Shown here: positions 1 through 8,300 of the stretch, piece after piece
How the letters are laid out: the number at the start of each line of letters is the position of its first letter
How positions within the stretch are numbered: the stretch's first letter is position 1
Assembly (NCBI GenBank): GCA_022865725.1
Contig: JALHTP010000316.1
Location: 1 to 10,453, forward strand
Reading direction: 5' to 3'
From: Methyloceanibacter sp.
GTDB taxonomy: Bacteria > Pseudomonadota > Alphaproteobacteria > Rhizobiales > Methyloligellaceae
DNA: 10,453 nucleotides
The notes under the pieces: generated by a model
Seen by the model: the letters and a program-made list of their open reading frames with translations, nothing else
What the model was told of the DNA's origin: nothing
The model's database searches: none
Position numbers and translations under genes: made by a program

Positions 1-1472
1 ACCGCGAAATAGAAGAGCGCGAGCGCATACCAGATCGCCACGCCGATAACGCCGGTGCGATACAGCGGATCGGCGAGCTGGAAGCCGATGGTGACGAGCG
101 CGATGATCACCGTGAGCGCCGCGCCGGTGACGCCCAAGGGACTGCGATAGGGCCGTTCGATCTTGGGGAAGCGGCGGCGGAGCTGGATGAAGGTGAGCCC
201 TTGCAGCAGATACGAGATCATGGCTCCGAACACCGCCATGTTGAGCAGCACGCCGCCGATGAACGACCCTGCGGCCTCGCCGCCCATGGCGAACCACACG
301 ACCAGCATGACGGCGAGCCCGACCACCCCGCCGGCAACCAGCGCGACGTTCGGCGTCTTGTGGGTGCCGTGCGTCACCGACAGGAAATGCGGGAAGTAGC
401 CCGCCCGCGACAGCGAGTAGATCTGCCTTCCATAGCCGAAGATGATGGCGTGGAAACTCGCCACCAGCCCGGTGACGGCGGCCAGCGCCAGCGGCTTCGC
501 CATCTCCGTTCCGAAAATCGCCCGGAAACCGTCGAGGATGGGTTCGCCGGACGTGCCCAGCGCGAAGGCGCCGTGGACAATCGTGGTGACGCCGGCAGCG
601 TCGGTCACTTCACGGACGATCGGGATCGCCGGATTGAAGAGGAGCACCAGGAAGCCGAGCGCGATCAGCGTGAACATGCCGAGCATGATGCCTCTCGGCA
701 TGTCGCGCTTCGGGTCGGCTGATTCTTCCGCCGCCAGCGGGAGCTGCTCGATGGCGAGGAACAGCCAGACCGCAAAGGGCATCGCGGCAAGGATGCCGTA
801 GGGGCCGAACGGCAGGAACGGCCCGTGGCCCCCCGGGAGTTCGACCGCCGCGCCGGTCGCCGGATCGGCGCCGATATTCATCGCGTAGGTGCCGAAGTCG
901 AAGAACGGAATCGCACACAAGAAAAAGAAGACGAGGATGCAGATGGCCAGCAGGGTCACCATGATGGTGACCATGAAGGACAGTTCCACGCCGCGGGCGT
1001 TGAGCCCGACAAAGATGACGTAGGCGAACACCCACCAGGCGGGCTGAAACGCGGCGGGCGTCTCGAAGATCGCGGTGAGATAGGTCCCGATGAAATAGAC
1101 GATCACCGCCGGGGTCAGCACATATTCGATATTCTCGGCGACGCCGGTGATGAAGCCGCCCCACGGCCCGAAGGCGGTGCGGGCGAAGGAATAGGCGCCG
1201 CCGGTATGCGGTAGCGCCGGGCTCATCTCGGCGATGGAGTAGGTCAGGCCGAGATACATGATCGTGATGATGATGGTGCCGACGAACATGCCGCCCCAGC
1301 CGCCCACCGTGAAGCCCAGGTTCCAGCCCGAGAAATCCCCCGAGATGACCGCGGCGACGCCGAGCGCCCAAAGCGACAAGACGCCCGCATGGCGCCTGAG
1401 CTCGCGGTCGTCGAAATAGTCCTTGCCGGGGGTGTGATAGGAAACCCCGCCTTCGTGCCGCTTCTCAGCCAT
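1..1472 (-). CDS. APC-superfamily permease, ethanolamine permease (EAT)-like, 3' end cut by window edge
   Basis: This is an inner-membrane secondary transporter, probably importing ethanolamine or an amino acid. About 490 codons are open from the ATG at 1472 to the left edge without a stop, close to the usual family length, so little is missing. The start is supported by a GAGGGGAA ribosome-binding site 8 nt upstream (1481-1489). After a hydrophilic N-terminus of about 25 residues comes the first helix with the APC signature (VISGDFSGWNLGFTVGG). Further hydrophobic segments follow, including IAEMSPALPHTGGAYSFAR and GFITGVAENIEYVLTPAVIVY, which resemble the ethanolamine permease subgroup of the APC family. 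The general fold is clear. The substrate is inferred from resemblance only, because no ethanolamine ammonia-lyase or other eut gene is visible. It lies downstream of the SulP gene on the same strand, with a 148-bp gap, so co-transcription is possible but not shown. Confidence 0.85.
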   Translation of the reverse strand, partial: MAEKRHEGGVSYHTPGKDYFDDRELRRHAGVLSLWALGVAAVISGDFSGWNLGFTVGGWGGMFVGTIIITIMYLGLTYSIAEMSPALPHTGGAYSFARTAFGPWGGFITGVAENIEYVLTPAVIVYFIGTYLTAIFETPAAFQPAWWVFAYVIFVGLNARGVELSFMVTIMVTLLAICILVFFFLCAIPFFDFGTYAMNIGADPATGAAVELPGGHGPFLPFGPYGILAAMPFAVWLFLAIEQLPLAAEESADPKRDMPRGIMLGMFTLIALGFLVLLFNPAIPIVREVTDAAGVTTIVHGAFALGTSGEPILDGFRAIFGTEMAKPLALAAVTGLVASFHAIIFGYGRQIYSLSRAGYFPHFLSVTHGTHKTPNVALVAGGVVGLAVMLVVWFAMGGEAAGSFIGGVLLNMAVFGAMISYLLQGLTFIQLRRRFPKIERPYRSPLGVTGAALTVIIALVTIGFQLADPLYRTGVIGVAIWYALALFYFA

Positions 1473-1620
1473 TTTCCCGATTCCCCTCTATTTCCCGACC
1501 CCCCCTCTATATATTGAGCAGCCTATTCCAATTGTACGATTCACGTCGCAAGATTCACACGGGTATCGTCGGCGGAGCTGCCGTTGCGCTTCGTGCCGGA
1601 TTCTCCAGGCGAGAGCCCGG
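1473..1620 (-). other. Intergenic gap between SulP gene stop and permease start
   Basis: This 148-bp spacer holds the permease ribosome-binding site near 1481-1489. It is locally AT-richer around 1508-1540, where a TATATA stretch on the minus strand could be a -10 element. The best -35 at 17-bp spacing (TACAAT) is a poor match, so no promoter is called. I see no stem followed by a T-tract that would terminate the SulP transcript. No gene is supported here. Confidence 0.5.
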
Positions 1621-3165
1621 CTATTGCATGGCCTTGAGCTTCGCGCCGCGCCGTTGATGATATTTGCGCGACAACTCATCCCACTCAATCGTCAGCGAAC
1701 CACCGGTGGTGGCGTGCTGACGGTCCCAGTTGGTCAAGAGGTCGATGCAGGCATGGTCCATATAGTCGAGCTCGTTGATATGCACATGCACGTCCGAGCT
1801 CGGCTTCAATCTCTCGAGCTCGGCGGCGAGCAAGGGCAGCCTTATCAGCGTCGCCGCGCCGCTCAAATAGAGATCGGTCCGGTTGCTCGCGACATTCTCC
1901 TCCTTGCGCACCACCAGATGCGAGAAGACATACAGCAGCTTCAACACCGATAGCCCGAGGCCCACCAGCACGCCGGTCAAGAGGTTGGTCGCCACGATGA
2001 CCGCGATGGTGACGGCGTAGATGAACACTTCGCTCTTGCCGAATTTGAGCAAGGCCGGCACCATCTTCGGATAAGCGAGCTTGTAGCCGGTGTAGACGAG
2101 CACCGCCGCCAGCACCGACACCGGAACGTAAAGCAAGGTGAACGGTATCGCGCTCGCGAACAGCAGCAACCAAACGCCATGCAGGATCGCCGAAGCGCGC
2201 GTTACCGCGCCCGCCTCCACATTGGCGCTGGAGCGCACGATGACCCCGGTCATCGGCAGCACGCCCAGGAAGCCGCACAGCGTATTGCCCACGCCTTGCG
2301 CGGCAAGCTCCCGATCGTATTTGGTGCGGGGGCCGCGATGCATCTGATCGACGGCGGTCGCGCATAGCAACGTCTCGGCGCTAGCGATGAAGGCGATCGA
2401 GATGGCGCTGACCAGGATCGACGGCTCCAATAGGCGCATGAGCTTTTCGGTCGTGGGGAACACCGTCACCGACCAGATGTTGTCCGGCACCTCGACGTAG
2501 TGAATGTCTTCGAGCTTGAACAGCGCGGCGGCGGCCATTCCGACCAGCACGCCGACCAGCGGCGCCGGCACGATGCGCCAGCTTTTCGGCGTCACCCAGC
2601 CCCACAGCACAATCGTGACGATGGTCAGGAGGCCAATCTCGCCCGCGGTCAGATGGGAATCGCCCGCACTGATGGCGGCGAGCAATGTGCTGGGAATGCC
2701 GAGCAGGTTCTGGATGCCGGTGCCGATGGGCTTCTGGTCCAGCATCACGTGAAATTGCGAGGCGAGGATCAGGATGCCGATCCCCGCCAGCATGCCGTGG
2801 ATCACCGCCGGCGACACCGCGCGAAACCATTGCCCCAGCTTGAACACACCGGCGGCGAGCTGCAACAGGCCGGCAAACAGCACGACGACGCCGAGCATCT
2901 CGGCGCCTTGCTCTTGCACGAATTGCAGCACGAGAACGCTCAAGCCCGCCGCCGGACCGCTCACTTGCAGCGGCGAGCCGGCGAGAAAGCCAACGACGAT
3001 GCCGCCGATGATGCCGGTGATGATGCCCGTTGTCGGCGGCATGCCGGAGGCGATCGAGATGCCCATGCAGAGCGGCAGAGCCACGAGGAAGACGACGACG
3101 GAAGCCAAGAGGTCCCGGCCGAAGATGGTCTTCCGGTCGATGGCGGCGACTTCAAGTGAGCTCAT
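1621..3165 (-). CDS. SulP-family inorganic anion transporter (sulfate/bicarbonate type)
   Basis: A 514-residue inner-membrane transporter, probably moving sulfate, bicarbonate or another small anion. The N-terminus enters the membrane domain at about residue 14 (FGRDLLASVVVFLVALPLCMG). SulP hallmarks follow: PTTGIITGIIGG, the loop SPLQVSGPAAGLSVLV, and the conserved stretch TLLCATAVDQMHRGPRTKYD with ELAAQGVGN soon after it. The tail (VHVHINELDYMDHACIDLL) resembles a shortened STAS domain. It ends soon after and has no fused carbonic anhydrase. The ATG at 3165 is chosen because AGGGA lies about 9 nt upstream and the conserved region begins just downstream. The frame stays open to an upstream start at 3342, but those 59 extra residues are Arg/Pro/Gly-rich and family-unlike. 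Bicarbonate versus sulfate cannot be settled from the sequence; no cys or carbonic anhydrase gene is adjacent. Confidence 0.9.
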   Translation of the reverse strand: MSSLEVAAIDRKTIFGRDLLASVVVFLVALPLCMGISIASGMPPTTGIITGIIGGIVVGFLAGSPLQVSGPAAGLSVLVLQFVQEQGAEMLGVVVLFAGLLQLAAGVFKLGQWFRAVSPAVIHGMLAGIGILILASQFHVMLDQKPIGTGIQNLLGIPSTLLAAISAGDSHLTAGEIGLLTIVTIVLWGWVTPKSWRIVPAPLVGVLVGMAAAALFKLEDIHYVEVPDNIWSVTVFPTTEKLMRLLEPSILVSAISIAFIASAETLLCATAVDQMHRGPRTKYDRELAAQGVGNTLCGFLGVLPMTGVIVRSSANVEAGAVTRASAILHGVWLLLFASAIPFTLLYVPVSVLAAVLVYTGYKLAYPKMVPALLKFGKSEVFIYAVTIAVIVATNLLTGVLVGLGLSVLKLLYVFSHLVVRKEENVASNRTDLYLSGAATLIRLPLLAAELERLKPSSDVHVHINELDYMDHACIDLLTNWDRQHATTGGSLTIEWDELSRKYHQRRGAKLKAMQ

Positions 3166-3382
3166 AGTCGTTCGTCCCTGCTCGCCTTTATGGTTCCGAG
3201 GGCGACGCGCCTCGATGCCGGCAGCATCCGGCGCCGAGACAAGTCCCGTCGGCCCGCCGATTGTTACCCGAGATGGTGGTGGAGCCGCGCTGCCGCGGCC
3301 TCTGCTCTCGCAAATGGATCCCCGCCCATCAGCTCGCAGCACCGCTTCGAGCTAACCCGTAACCTAAATCAAGGCCGATTCC

Positions 3383-3437
3383 GGGAAGTACCGCGAACCG
3401 CGCGATTGCCGCGCTCTGGCGTTCGCTCGGTACTCCC
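3383..3437. repeat. Long imperfect inverted repeat / hairpin in SulP upstream region
   Basis: Three nested helices can be read. The outer arms pair GGGA-(A bulge)-GTACCG (3383-3393) with CGGTACTCCC (3428-3437). The middle arms pair CGAAC (3394-3398) with GTTCG (3421-3425). The inner arms pair GCGCG (3400-3404) with CGCGC (3410-3414) around a 5-nt loop. The helices are separated by a 2-nt bulge (3426-3427) and an asymmetric internal loop. No T-tract follows on either strand, so it is not a classical terminator. It could be a structured 5' leader of the SulP mRNA, a small RNA or a REP/MITE-like element; the sequence alone does not decide. Confidence 0.5.
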
Positions 3438-3548
3438 CTCAAGAAGAGATTTGCCGTCTAAGGCCAGCCCCGCTCGCGATCAAGAAAAAAGCACGGCGAA
3501 TGGCCCGCGCGCGAGGTTAACCCACCAATTTGTGGGCCGCAATCGCAA

Positions 3549-3580
3549 GCTAATCTCCTGATTTTCGCCAGGATCTGAGC
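3549..3580. promoter_or_regulatory. Operator-like imperfect dyad upstream of the Cys-rich protein gene
   Basis: Two 12-nt arms (3549-3560 and 3569-3580) pair at 9 of 12 positions around an 8-nt AT-rich centre, with a core TCCTG...CAGGA. Symmetric 12-nt arms suit a dimeric repressor or activator site, about 105-135 bp before the first gene of the efflux cluster. It does not match the CusR or CopY boxes I know. A chance dyad in GC-rich DNA is possible. Confidence 0.3.
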
Positions 3581-3642
3581 ACGGTACGTTTGGCCTCGCT
3601 GGAGGGCGTTAACCGGCCTGTCGGACTTCACGATGCTGTTGC

Positions 3643-3672
3643 TTGACCGCTGCAAGCCTTGAGGCGTACTCC
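3643..3672 (+). promoter_or_regulatory. Candidate MerR-type metal-responsive promoter
   Basis: A TTGACC -35-like hexamer (3643-3648) is followed, after an 18-nt spacer, by TACTCC (3667-3672), a weak -10. The spacer is nearly filled by a dyad centred on 3657 (CGC-N2-CAAG-C-CTTG-N2-GCG, 3648-3666; 7 of 9 pairs). A dyad inside an over-long spacer is the known layout of MerR-family promoters such as those of CueR. The poor -10 match and a leader of only about 7 nt before the ATG at 3686 keep this tentative. Confidence 0.3.
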
Positions 3673-3685
3673 TGGCATCGAAGCC

Positions 3686-4021
3686 ATGAGTATTTTTCGC
3701 ACGATTCTCGTCTCTTTTGTCGCCTTGGCGGTGGCCATGCTTCCCCTGGCGGGAGGTTTTGGCCTCGCCAACGCCGCAACCGGTGTGTCGCTCGGCGCCG
3801 CGCCGGCGGATTGCTGCCCGGAAGGCCAGCCTTGCGAAAAGCCCATGCATGACTGCGGCTCCTTGGCCGGATGCATGCTCAAATGCGCCGGTGTGTCTGG
3901 TGCCGTCATGGCGCCCTTCACGATGGCGCTGACTGTCTCGGCCACGGAGCGGCCTCCTTTCGCGCTTCAGCGCCTGCTCGCTCCCTCACAGAACCCGGCC
4001 CTACCGCCTCCTCGCGTCTAA
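3686..4021 (+). CDS. Small secreted Cys-rich protein, putative periplasmic metal-binding
   Basis: A 111-residue protein I do not recognise by name. Residues 1-30 look like a Sec signal peptide (MSIFRTILVSFVALAVAMLPL, then a probable cleavage after ANA at 28-30). The mature part has six cysteines within 25 residues (C43, C44, C50, C57, C63, C67) plus M54, H55 and M64, in the segments DCCPEGQPCEKPMHDC and GCMLKCAG. The tail is hydrophobic, then Pro-rich, without further cysteines. The cluster suggests copper or silver binding, or disulfides. Its place 114 bp upstream of cusB on the same strand supports a metal-linked role, perhaps a periplasmic chaperone or buffer replacing CusF, which is absent here. 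That role is inference. The ATG at 3686 is preferred because the signal peptide begins there; a TTG at 3659 would add nine residues. The ribosome-binding site is weak. Confidence 0.65.
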   Translation: MSIFRTILVSFVALAVAMLPLAGGFGLANAATGVSLGAAPADCCPEGQPCEKPMHDCGSLAGCMLKCAGVSGAVMAPFTMALTVSATERPPFALQRLLAPSQNPALPPPRV

Positions 4022-4135
4022 TCCCTCACTGAGGATGTCTCGCTTCGCGGAGCCAGCGGCTTCCGCGATGGCGTTTGCGTCGAGCCCGCGTTTCGGCTCG
4101 GCAGACCATCACGCATGAGGAATTGGAGACACGCT
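4022..4135 (+). promoter_or_regulatory. Intercistronic leader with tandem hairpins before cusB
   Basis: The 114-bp gap contains a short CCTC/GAGG hairpin (4024-4034). It is followed by a strong stem pairing CGCGGAGCC (4046-4054) with GGCTTCCGCG (4058-4067) through nine pairs and one bulged T, closed by a 3-nt loop. A perfect 6-bp stem CGAGCC/GGCTCG (4081-4086/4095-4100) comes next. No T-tract follows, so simple intrinsic termination is unlikely. mRNA processing, stabilisation or attenuation between the small-protein gene and cusB is possible. The cusB ribosome-binding site (GGAG, 4125-4128) lies after both stems and is not sequestered. Confidence 0.4.
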
Positions 4136-5389
4136 ATGAGGCGTCTTGGCATTTGGCTCAGTCTGGCCGCTGGCGTCGCTTTGGGCGTCGCCGGCATTTA
4201 TTGGTATGGGAGCCTGGCGGCTCCACTCGACAACGCGCGCGCGGAAGATGCCGCTGCGCCCAAGCCCGAACGCAAGATTCTCTATTACCGCAACCCGATG
4301 GGACTGGCGGACACCTCGCCGACGCCGAAGAAAGACCCCATGGGGATGAACTACCTGCCCGTCTATGCGGACGAGCAGGATGATCCAGGCACCGTCAAAA
4401 TCAGCCTCGACAAGATCCAGCGCAGCGGCGTGCGGACCGAGAAAGTGGAAGCCCGGCAAATCCTCCGCTCCGTGCGGGCGGTTGGGCGGGTCGAGCACGA
4501 CGAATCGCTTCTGACCATCGTCGCGCTCAGGACCGACGGCTTCATCGAAGACCTCTATGTCAACAAGACCGGCCAGCATGTGAGCAAGGGCGAGAAGCTG
4601 TTCCGCGTCTACAGCCCGCAAATCCAGAGCGCCCAGACCGACCTCATCGTCGCCATGCGTGCGCGCGGAAAGATGACCGGGCCCGACTCCGAAAAGGAGC
4701 TGGAAGGGGCGATGCTGCGCTTGCGCAATCTCGGCATCCCGCAGGATCGCATCGACGAGGTCCGCAACACCGGCCTGAACCCGCGCACCCTCGACTGGCC
4801 GGCCCCGGCCGACGGCGACGTCATCGAGAAGAAAGTGATCAACGGGCAGCGGGTCTTGGCCGGCGACGAGCTTTACCGCATCGCCGATCATGCGCGGGTC
4901 TGGGTGATGGCCGATGTCGCCGAGTCGGACATCGCGGAAATCATGGTCGGCATGCCTGTGACCGTGACGCTTCGCGCCGCGCCGGCGAACCCGGTCGAAG
5001 GGAAGGTGACATTCATTTATCCGGAGCTGAACCCGGAGACCCGCACCGTCGCCGTCCGCATCGAGCTGCCTAATCCCGATGGCCTCATGAAGACGGCAAT
5101 GTACGCCGACGTGGTGTTTCGGACGGAAGGACAGCAAGCCGTCGCGGCCGTCCCCGACAGCGCCGTGATCGACAGCGGAACCCGGCAGGTTGTCATCGTC
5201 GCCAAGGGCGACGGCCGCTTCGAGCCGCGCGCGGTGAAGCTCGGGCGCCGCGGCGAAGGCTATGCCGAGGTGACCGATGGCCTCAAGCCGGGCGATGAGA
5301 TCGTCACCTCGGCGACCTTTCTCATCGACGCCGAGAGCAATCTGCGCGCGGCGCTGCAAGGCTTCGGCCAGCCGGAGACGCAACAATGA
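4136..5389 (+). CDS. cusB: Copper/silver efflux RND periplasmic adaptor (CusB-type)
   Basis: A 417-residue membrane-fusion protein that links the inner-membrane RND pump to an outer-membrane channel and delivers Cu(I)/Ag(I) to the pump. Residues 5-24 form an N-terminal membrane anchor or uncleaved signal, with no lipobox Cys. Residues 49-77 are a heavy-metal-binding segment (YYRNPMGL, later DPMGMNYLPVY) with M55, M69 and M71 and no cysteine. In E. coli CusB three N-terminal Met residues with very similar spacing bind Cu(I). The barrel-sandwich half (GFIEDLYVNKTGQHVSKGEKL), a short alpha-hairpin, the second lipoyl half (ADGDVIEKKVINGQRV), the beta-barrel (VWVMADVAESDIAEI) and the membrane-proximal end (LIDAESNLRAAL) follow. 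ATG 4136 is chosen over ATG 4115 because GGAG sits 7 nt before it. It overlaps cusA by ATGA, indicating translational coupling. Confidence 0.93.
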   Translation: MRRLGIWLSLAAGVALGVAGIYWYGSLAAPLDNARAEDAAAPKPERKILYYRNPMGLADTSPTPKKDPMGMNYLPVYADEQDDPGTVKISLDKIQRSGVRTEKVEARQILRSVRAVGRVEHDESLLTIVALRTDGFIEDLYVNKTGQHVSKGEKLFRVYSPQIQSAQTDLIVAMRARGKMTGPDSEKELEGAMLRLRNLGIPQDRIDEVRNTGLNPRTLDWPAPADGDVIEKKVINGQRVLAGDELYRIADHARVWVMADVAESDIAEIMVGMPVTVTLRAAPANPVEGKVTFIYPELNPETRTVAVRIELPNPDGLMKTAMYADVVFRTEGQQAVAAVPDSAVIDSGTRQVVIVAKGDGRFEPRAVKLGRRGEGYAEVTDGLKPGDEIVTSATFLIDAESNLRAALQGFGQPETQQ

Positions 5390-8300
5390 TCGCCGCCCTC
5401 ATTCGCTGGTCGGCGCGCAACGTCTTTCTGGTCGGCCTTGCCGCGGTTTTCGTGACGGTCGCCGGCATCTATGCCGTCTCGCGCGTTCCGCTCGACGCCA
5501 TCCCCGACCTCTCCGACGTGCAGGTCATCGTCTATACCGAATATCCGGGCCAGGCGCCGCAGGTTGTCGAGGACCAGGTCACCTATCCGCTGACCACCGC
5601 CATGCTCACCGTGCCGAAGTCGCGCGTCGTGCGCGGCTTCTCCTTCTTCGGCGTGTCCTTCGTCTATGTGATCTTTGCCGATGGCACCGATCTCTATTGG
5701 GCGCGCTCGCGGGTGCTTGAATATCTGAACTCCGCCGCGCAGCGGTTGCCGGCAGGCGTGACGCCCAGCCTCGGGCCCGATGCGACCGGCGTCGGCTGGG
5801 TCTACCAATATGTGGTTCGCGGCGCGCAGCAATCGCTTGCCGAGCTGCGCAGCTTGCAGGATTGGTCGATCCGCTTCGGGCTGGCCAAGGCCGAAGGCGT
5901 GGCGGAGGTCGCGAGCGTCGGGGGATTCGTCAAGCAATACAGCGTGGTGGTCGATCCGCGCCGCCTGCAAGCCCTCGACATCCCGCTGGCGAAAATCCGC
6001 GACGCGATCCGCGCCAGTAACATGGATGTCGGCGGCCGCACGGTCGAAGTCTCCGAGACCGAGTTCGCCATACGCGGGCGTGGCTACATCAAGAGCCTCG
6101 CCGACCTCGAGCAGATCGTCGTCAAGAACGACAAGGGCGTGCCGGTGCTCTTGAAGGATGTGGCGCGGGTCGAGCTTGCGCCCGACGAGCGCCGCGGCAT
6201 CACCGAAATGAACGGGGAAGGGGAGGTCGTCTCCGGGATCGCCATTCAGCGCTTCGGTGAGAACGCTCTGTCCGCCATTCAAAACGTCAAGGATCGTCTC
6301 GCCGACATCGCACCGAGCCTGCCCGAGGGCGTGACCATCGACGCCGTCTACGACCGCTCCGACCTGATCAACCGCGCGATCGACACGCTCAAGGAGACCT
6401 TGCTCGAGGAAAGCGCGATCGTCGCGCTGGTCTGCATCATTTTCCTGCTGCATGCGAGGAGCGCCCTCGTCGCCATCGTCACGCTGCCGCTCGGCATATT
6501 GATGGCCTATATCTGCATGTGGCTGCTGGGGCTCAGCTCGAACATCATGAGCCTCGGCGGCATCGCCATCGCCATCGGCGCGATGGTCGATGCAGCGATC
6601 GTGATGATCGAGAACGCCCACAAGCGGCTCGAGCGCGCTCCGCCGGGCAAGGCTCGTTCGGAGGTCATCATCGAGGCGGCCGTCGAGGTCGGACCCGCAT
6701 TGTTCTTCAGCCTGCTCATCATCACCGTCTCCTTCCTGCCGATCTTCGCGCTGGAGGCCCAGGAAGGGCGGCTGTTCAAGCCGCTGGCTTACACCAAGAC
6801 CTTCGCCATGGCGGCGGCGGCGTTGCTCTCGATTCTCCTGGTGCCGGCACTGATGACGTTGTTCGTGCGCGGCCGGATTGCGCCCGAGCACAAGAACCCG
6901 GTGAACCGGTTCCTGATCTGGATTTATCGCCCAGCGATCGAGCTCGCGCTTCGCTTCAAGGGGCTCACCATCCTGATTGCGCTGGTGGTGCTTGGTGTGA
7001 GCCTCTGGCCGGCATCGAGGCTCGGCAGCGAGTTCATGCCGACCCTGAACGAGGGCACGCTGTTCTACATGCCCGTCACGCTGCCCGGCATCTCCGTCAC
7101 CAAGGCCGCCGAGCTGCTGCAGACCCAGAACAAGATCATCAAGTCCTTTCCCGAGGTGGCGTCGGTGTGGGGCAAGGCGGGACGCGCCGCGACGGCGACC
7201 GACCCAGCGCCCACGGAAATGGTCGAGACCGTCATCAATCTGAAGCCCGAAAGAGAATGGCGCCCGGGTTTGACCGTGGACAAGCTCGTTGCCGAGATGG
7301 ACCGGTCGCTGCAGTTTCCCGGCGTGTCCAACGCCTGGACCATGCCCATCAAAGCGCGCATCGACATGCTCTCGACCGGCATCCGCACGCCGGTCGGCGT
7401 GAAAGTGTTCGGCAAGGATTTGGCCGAGATCGACAGGCTGGCGCGGCAGATCGAGGCCGTGATCCGCAAGGTTCCCGGCACCTCGAGCGCCTATGCCGAG
7501 CGCGCCATCGCCGGCTACTACCTCAATGTCGATCCGGATCGCGCACAGCTCGCCCGCTACGGATTGATGGTCGGCGACGTGCAGGACGTGATCGCCATGG
7601 CGCTCGGCGCCGAGCCGGTGACGACCACGGTGGAGGGCCGGGAGCGCTATGCCGTCAGCATCCGCTATCCTCGGGACTACCGCGTCGATCCGGAGGCGAT
7701 TGCGAGCCAGGTGCTCATTCCGATCGCGGCCGGCGGCACCGTGCCGCTTGGACAGGTCGCCAAGATCAGCCTCGCCCAAGGGCCTTCGAGCATCCGCACC
7801 GAGAATGCGCAACTCGTGACCTATATCTATGTCGATCTGCGCGACCGCGATCTCGGCGGCTATGTGGCCGACGCGCAAAGGGCGGTGGCGAGCGAGGTGC
7901 AATTCCCGCCCGGCTATTACGCCACCTGGAGCGGCCAGTTCGAATATCTTGAGCGCGCGAAAGCGCGGCTCAAGGTCGTCGTGCCGGTGACGCTGCTGAT
8001 CATTTTCCTGCTGCTCTATCTGAATTTCCGGCGCATCACCGAGACGCTCATCGTCATGCTGTCGGTGCCGTTCGCCCTGGTCGGCGGCTTCTGGCTGATG
8101 TGGTGGCTTGGCTTCAATTTCTCGGTCGCCGTCGTGGTCGGGTTCATCGCGCTCGCGGGCGTCGCAGCCGAGACCGGCGTCGTCATGCTGATCTATCTCG
8201 ATCATGCGCTGACCGAGCTCAAGGAGCGGCGCGCGGCTGAGGGGAGGCAATTCACCAGCCAGGATCTCTACGCCGCCATCATGTCAGGCGCGGTAGAGCG

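Larger units (their letters stand above)
3166..3685. other. Divergent intergenic region between SulP gene and metal-efflux cluster
   Basis: This 520-bp stretch separates two divergent transcription units and should contain both promoters. Open frames cross it but look like compositional shadows, with Arg/Ser/Pro-rich translations and no ribosome-binding site. It holds a small hairpin (GATGC/GCATC, 3214-3228) in the presumed SulP leader, a 55-nt imperfect hairpin (3383-3437), a CCCAC/GTGGG hairpin (3521-3536), an operator-like dyad (3549-3580) and a MerR-like promoter candidate (3643-3672). An A6 run at 3485-3490 is the only homopolymer tract. I recognise no Cus regulator box, and no sensor or regulator gene is present. 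Confidence 0.6.

Noticed and set aside
201..1371. Several long open frames (201-722 +, 825-1214 +, 610-1371 -) over the permease
   Set aside because: They overlap the conserved permease frame on the minus strand and translate to low-complexity Arg/Asp/His/Gly-rich sequence.
1508..1545. Sigma-70 promoter for the permease from the TATATA patch
   Set aside because: No -35 better than 2 of 6 matches lies at a 16-18 bp spacing.
3166..3342. N-terminal extension of the SulP protein to a start at 3342
   Set aside because: The 59 extra residues are Arg/Gly/Pro-rich, unlike the family, whereas the ATG at 3165 has an AGGGA site and matches the usual SulP beginning.
3485..3540. Minus-strand terminator using GGCCC/GGGCC pairing followed by T6
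   Set aside because: About 11 nt separate the stem from the T-run, the stem competes with CCCAC/GTGGG, and no minus-strand gene lies upstream to be terminated.
3458..3850. A 130-codon minus-strand frame overlapping the Cys-rich gene
   Set aside because: No ribosome-binding site or recognisable motif; the opposite strand has a proper signal peptide and Cys cluster.
4109..5386. A 425-codon open frame antisense to cusB
   Set aside because: Same codon-aligned mirror effect as over cusA; no domain and no ribosome-binding site seen.
5260..8250. A 996-codon open frame antisense to cusA
   Set aside because: Its codons are the exact reverse complements of cusA codons, so it stays open simply because TTA, CTA and TCA are avoided in this GC-rich gene. 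The translation is Asp/Arg/His/Gly-rich and family-less, while the sense strand is clearly cusA.
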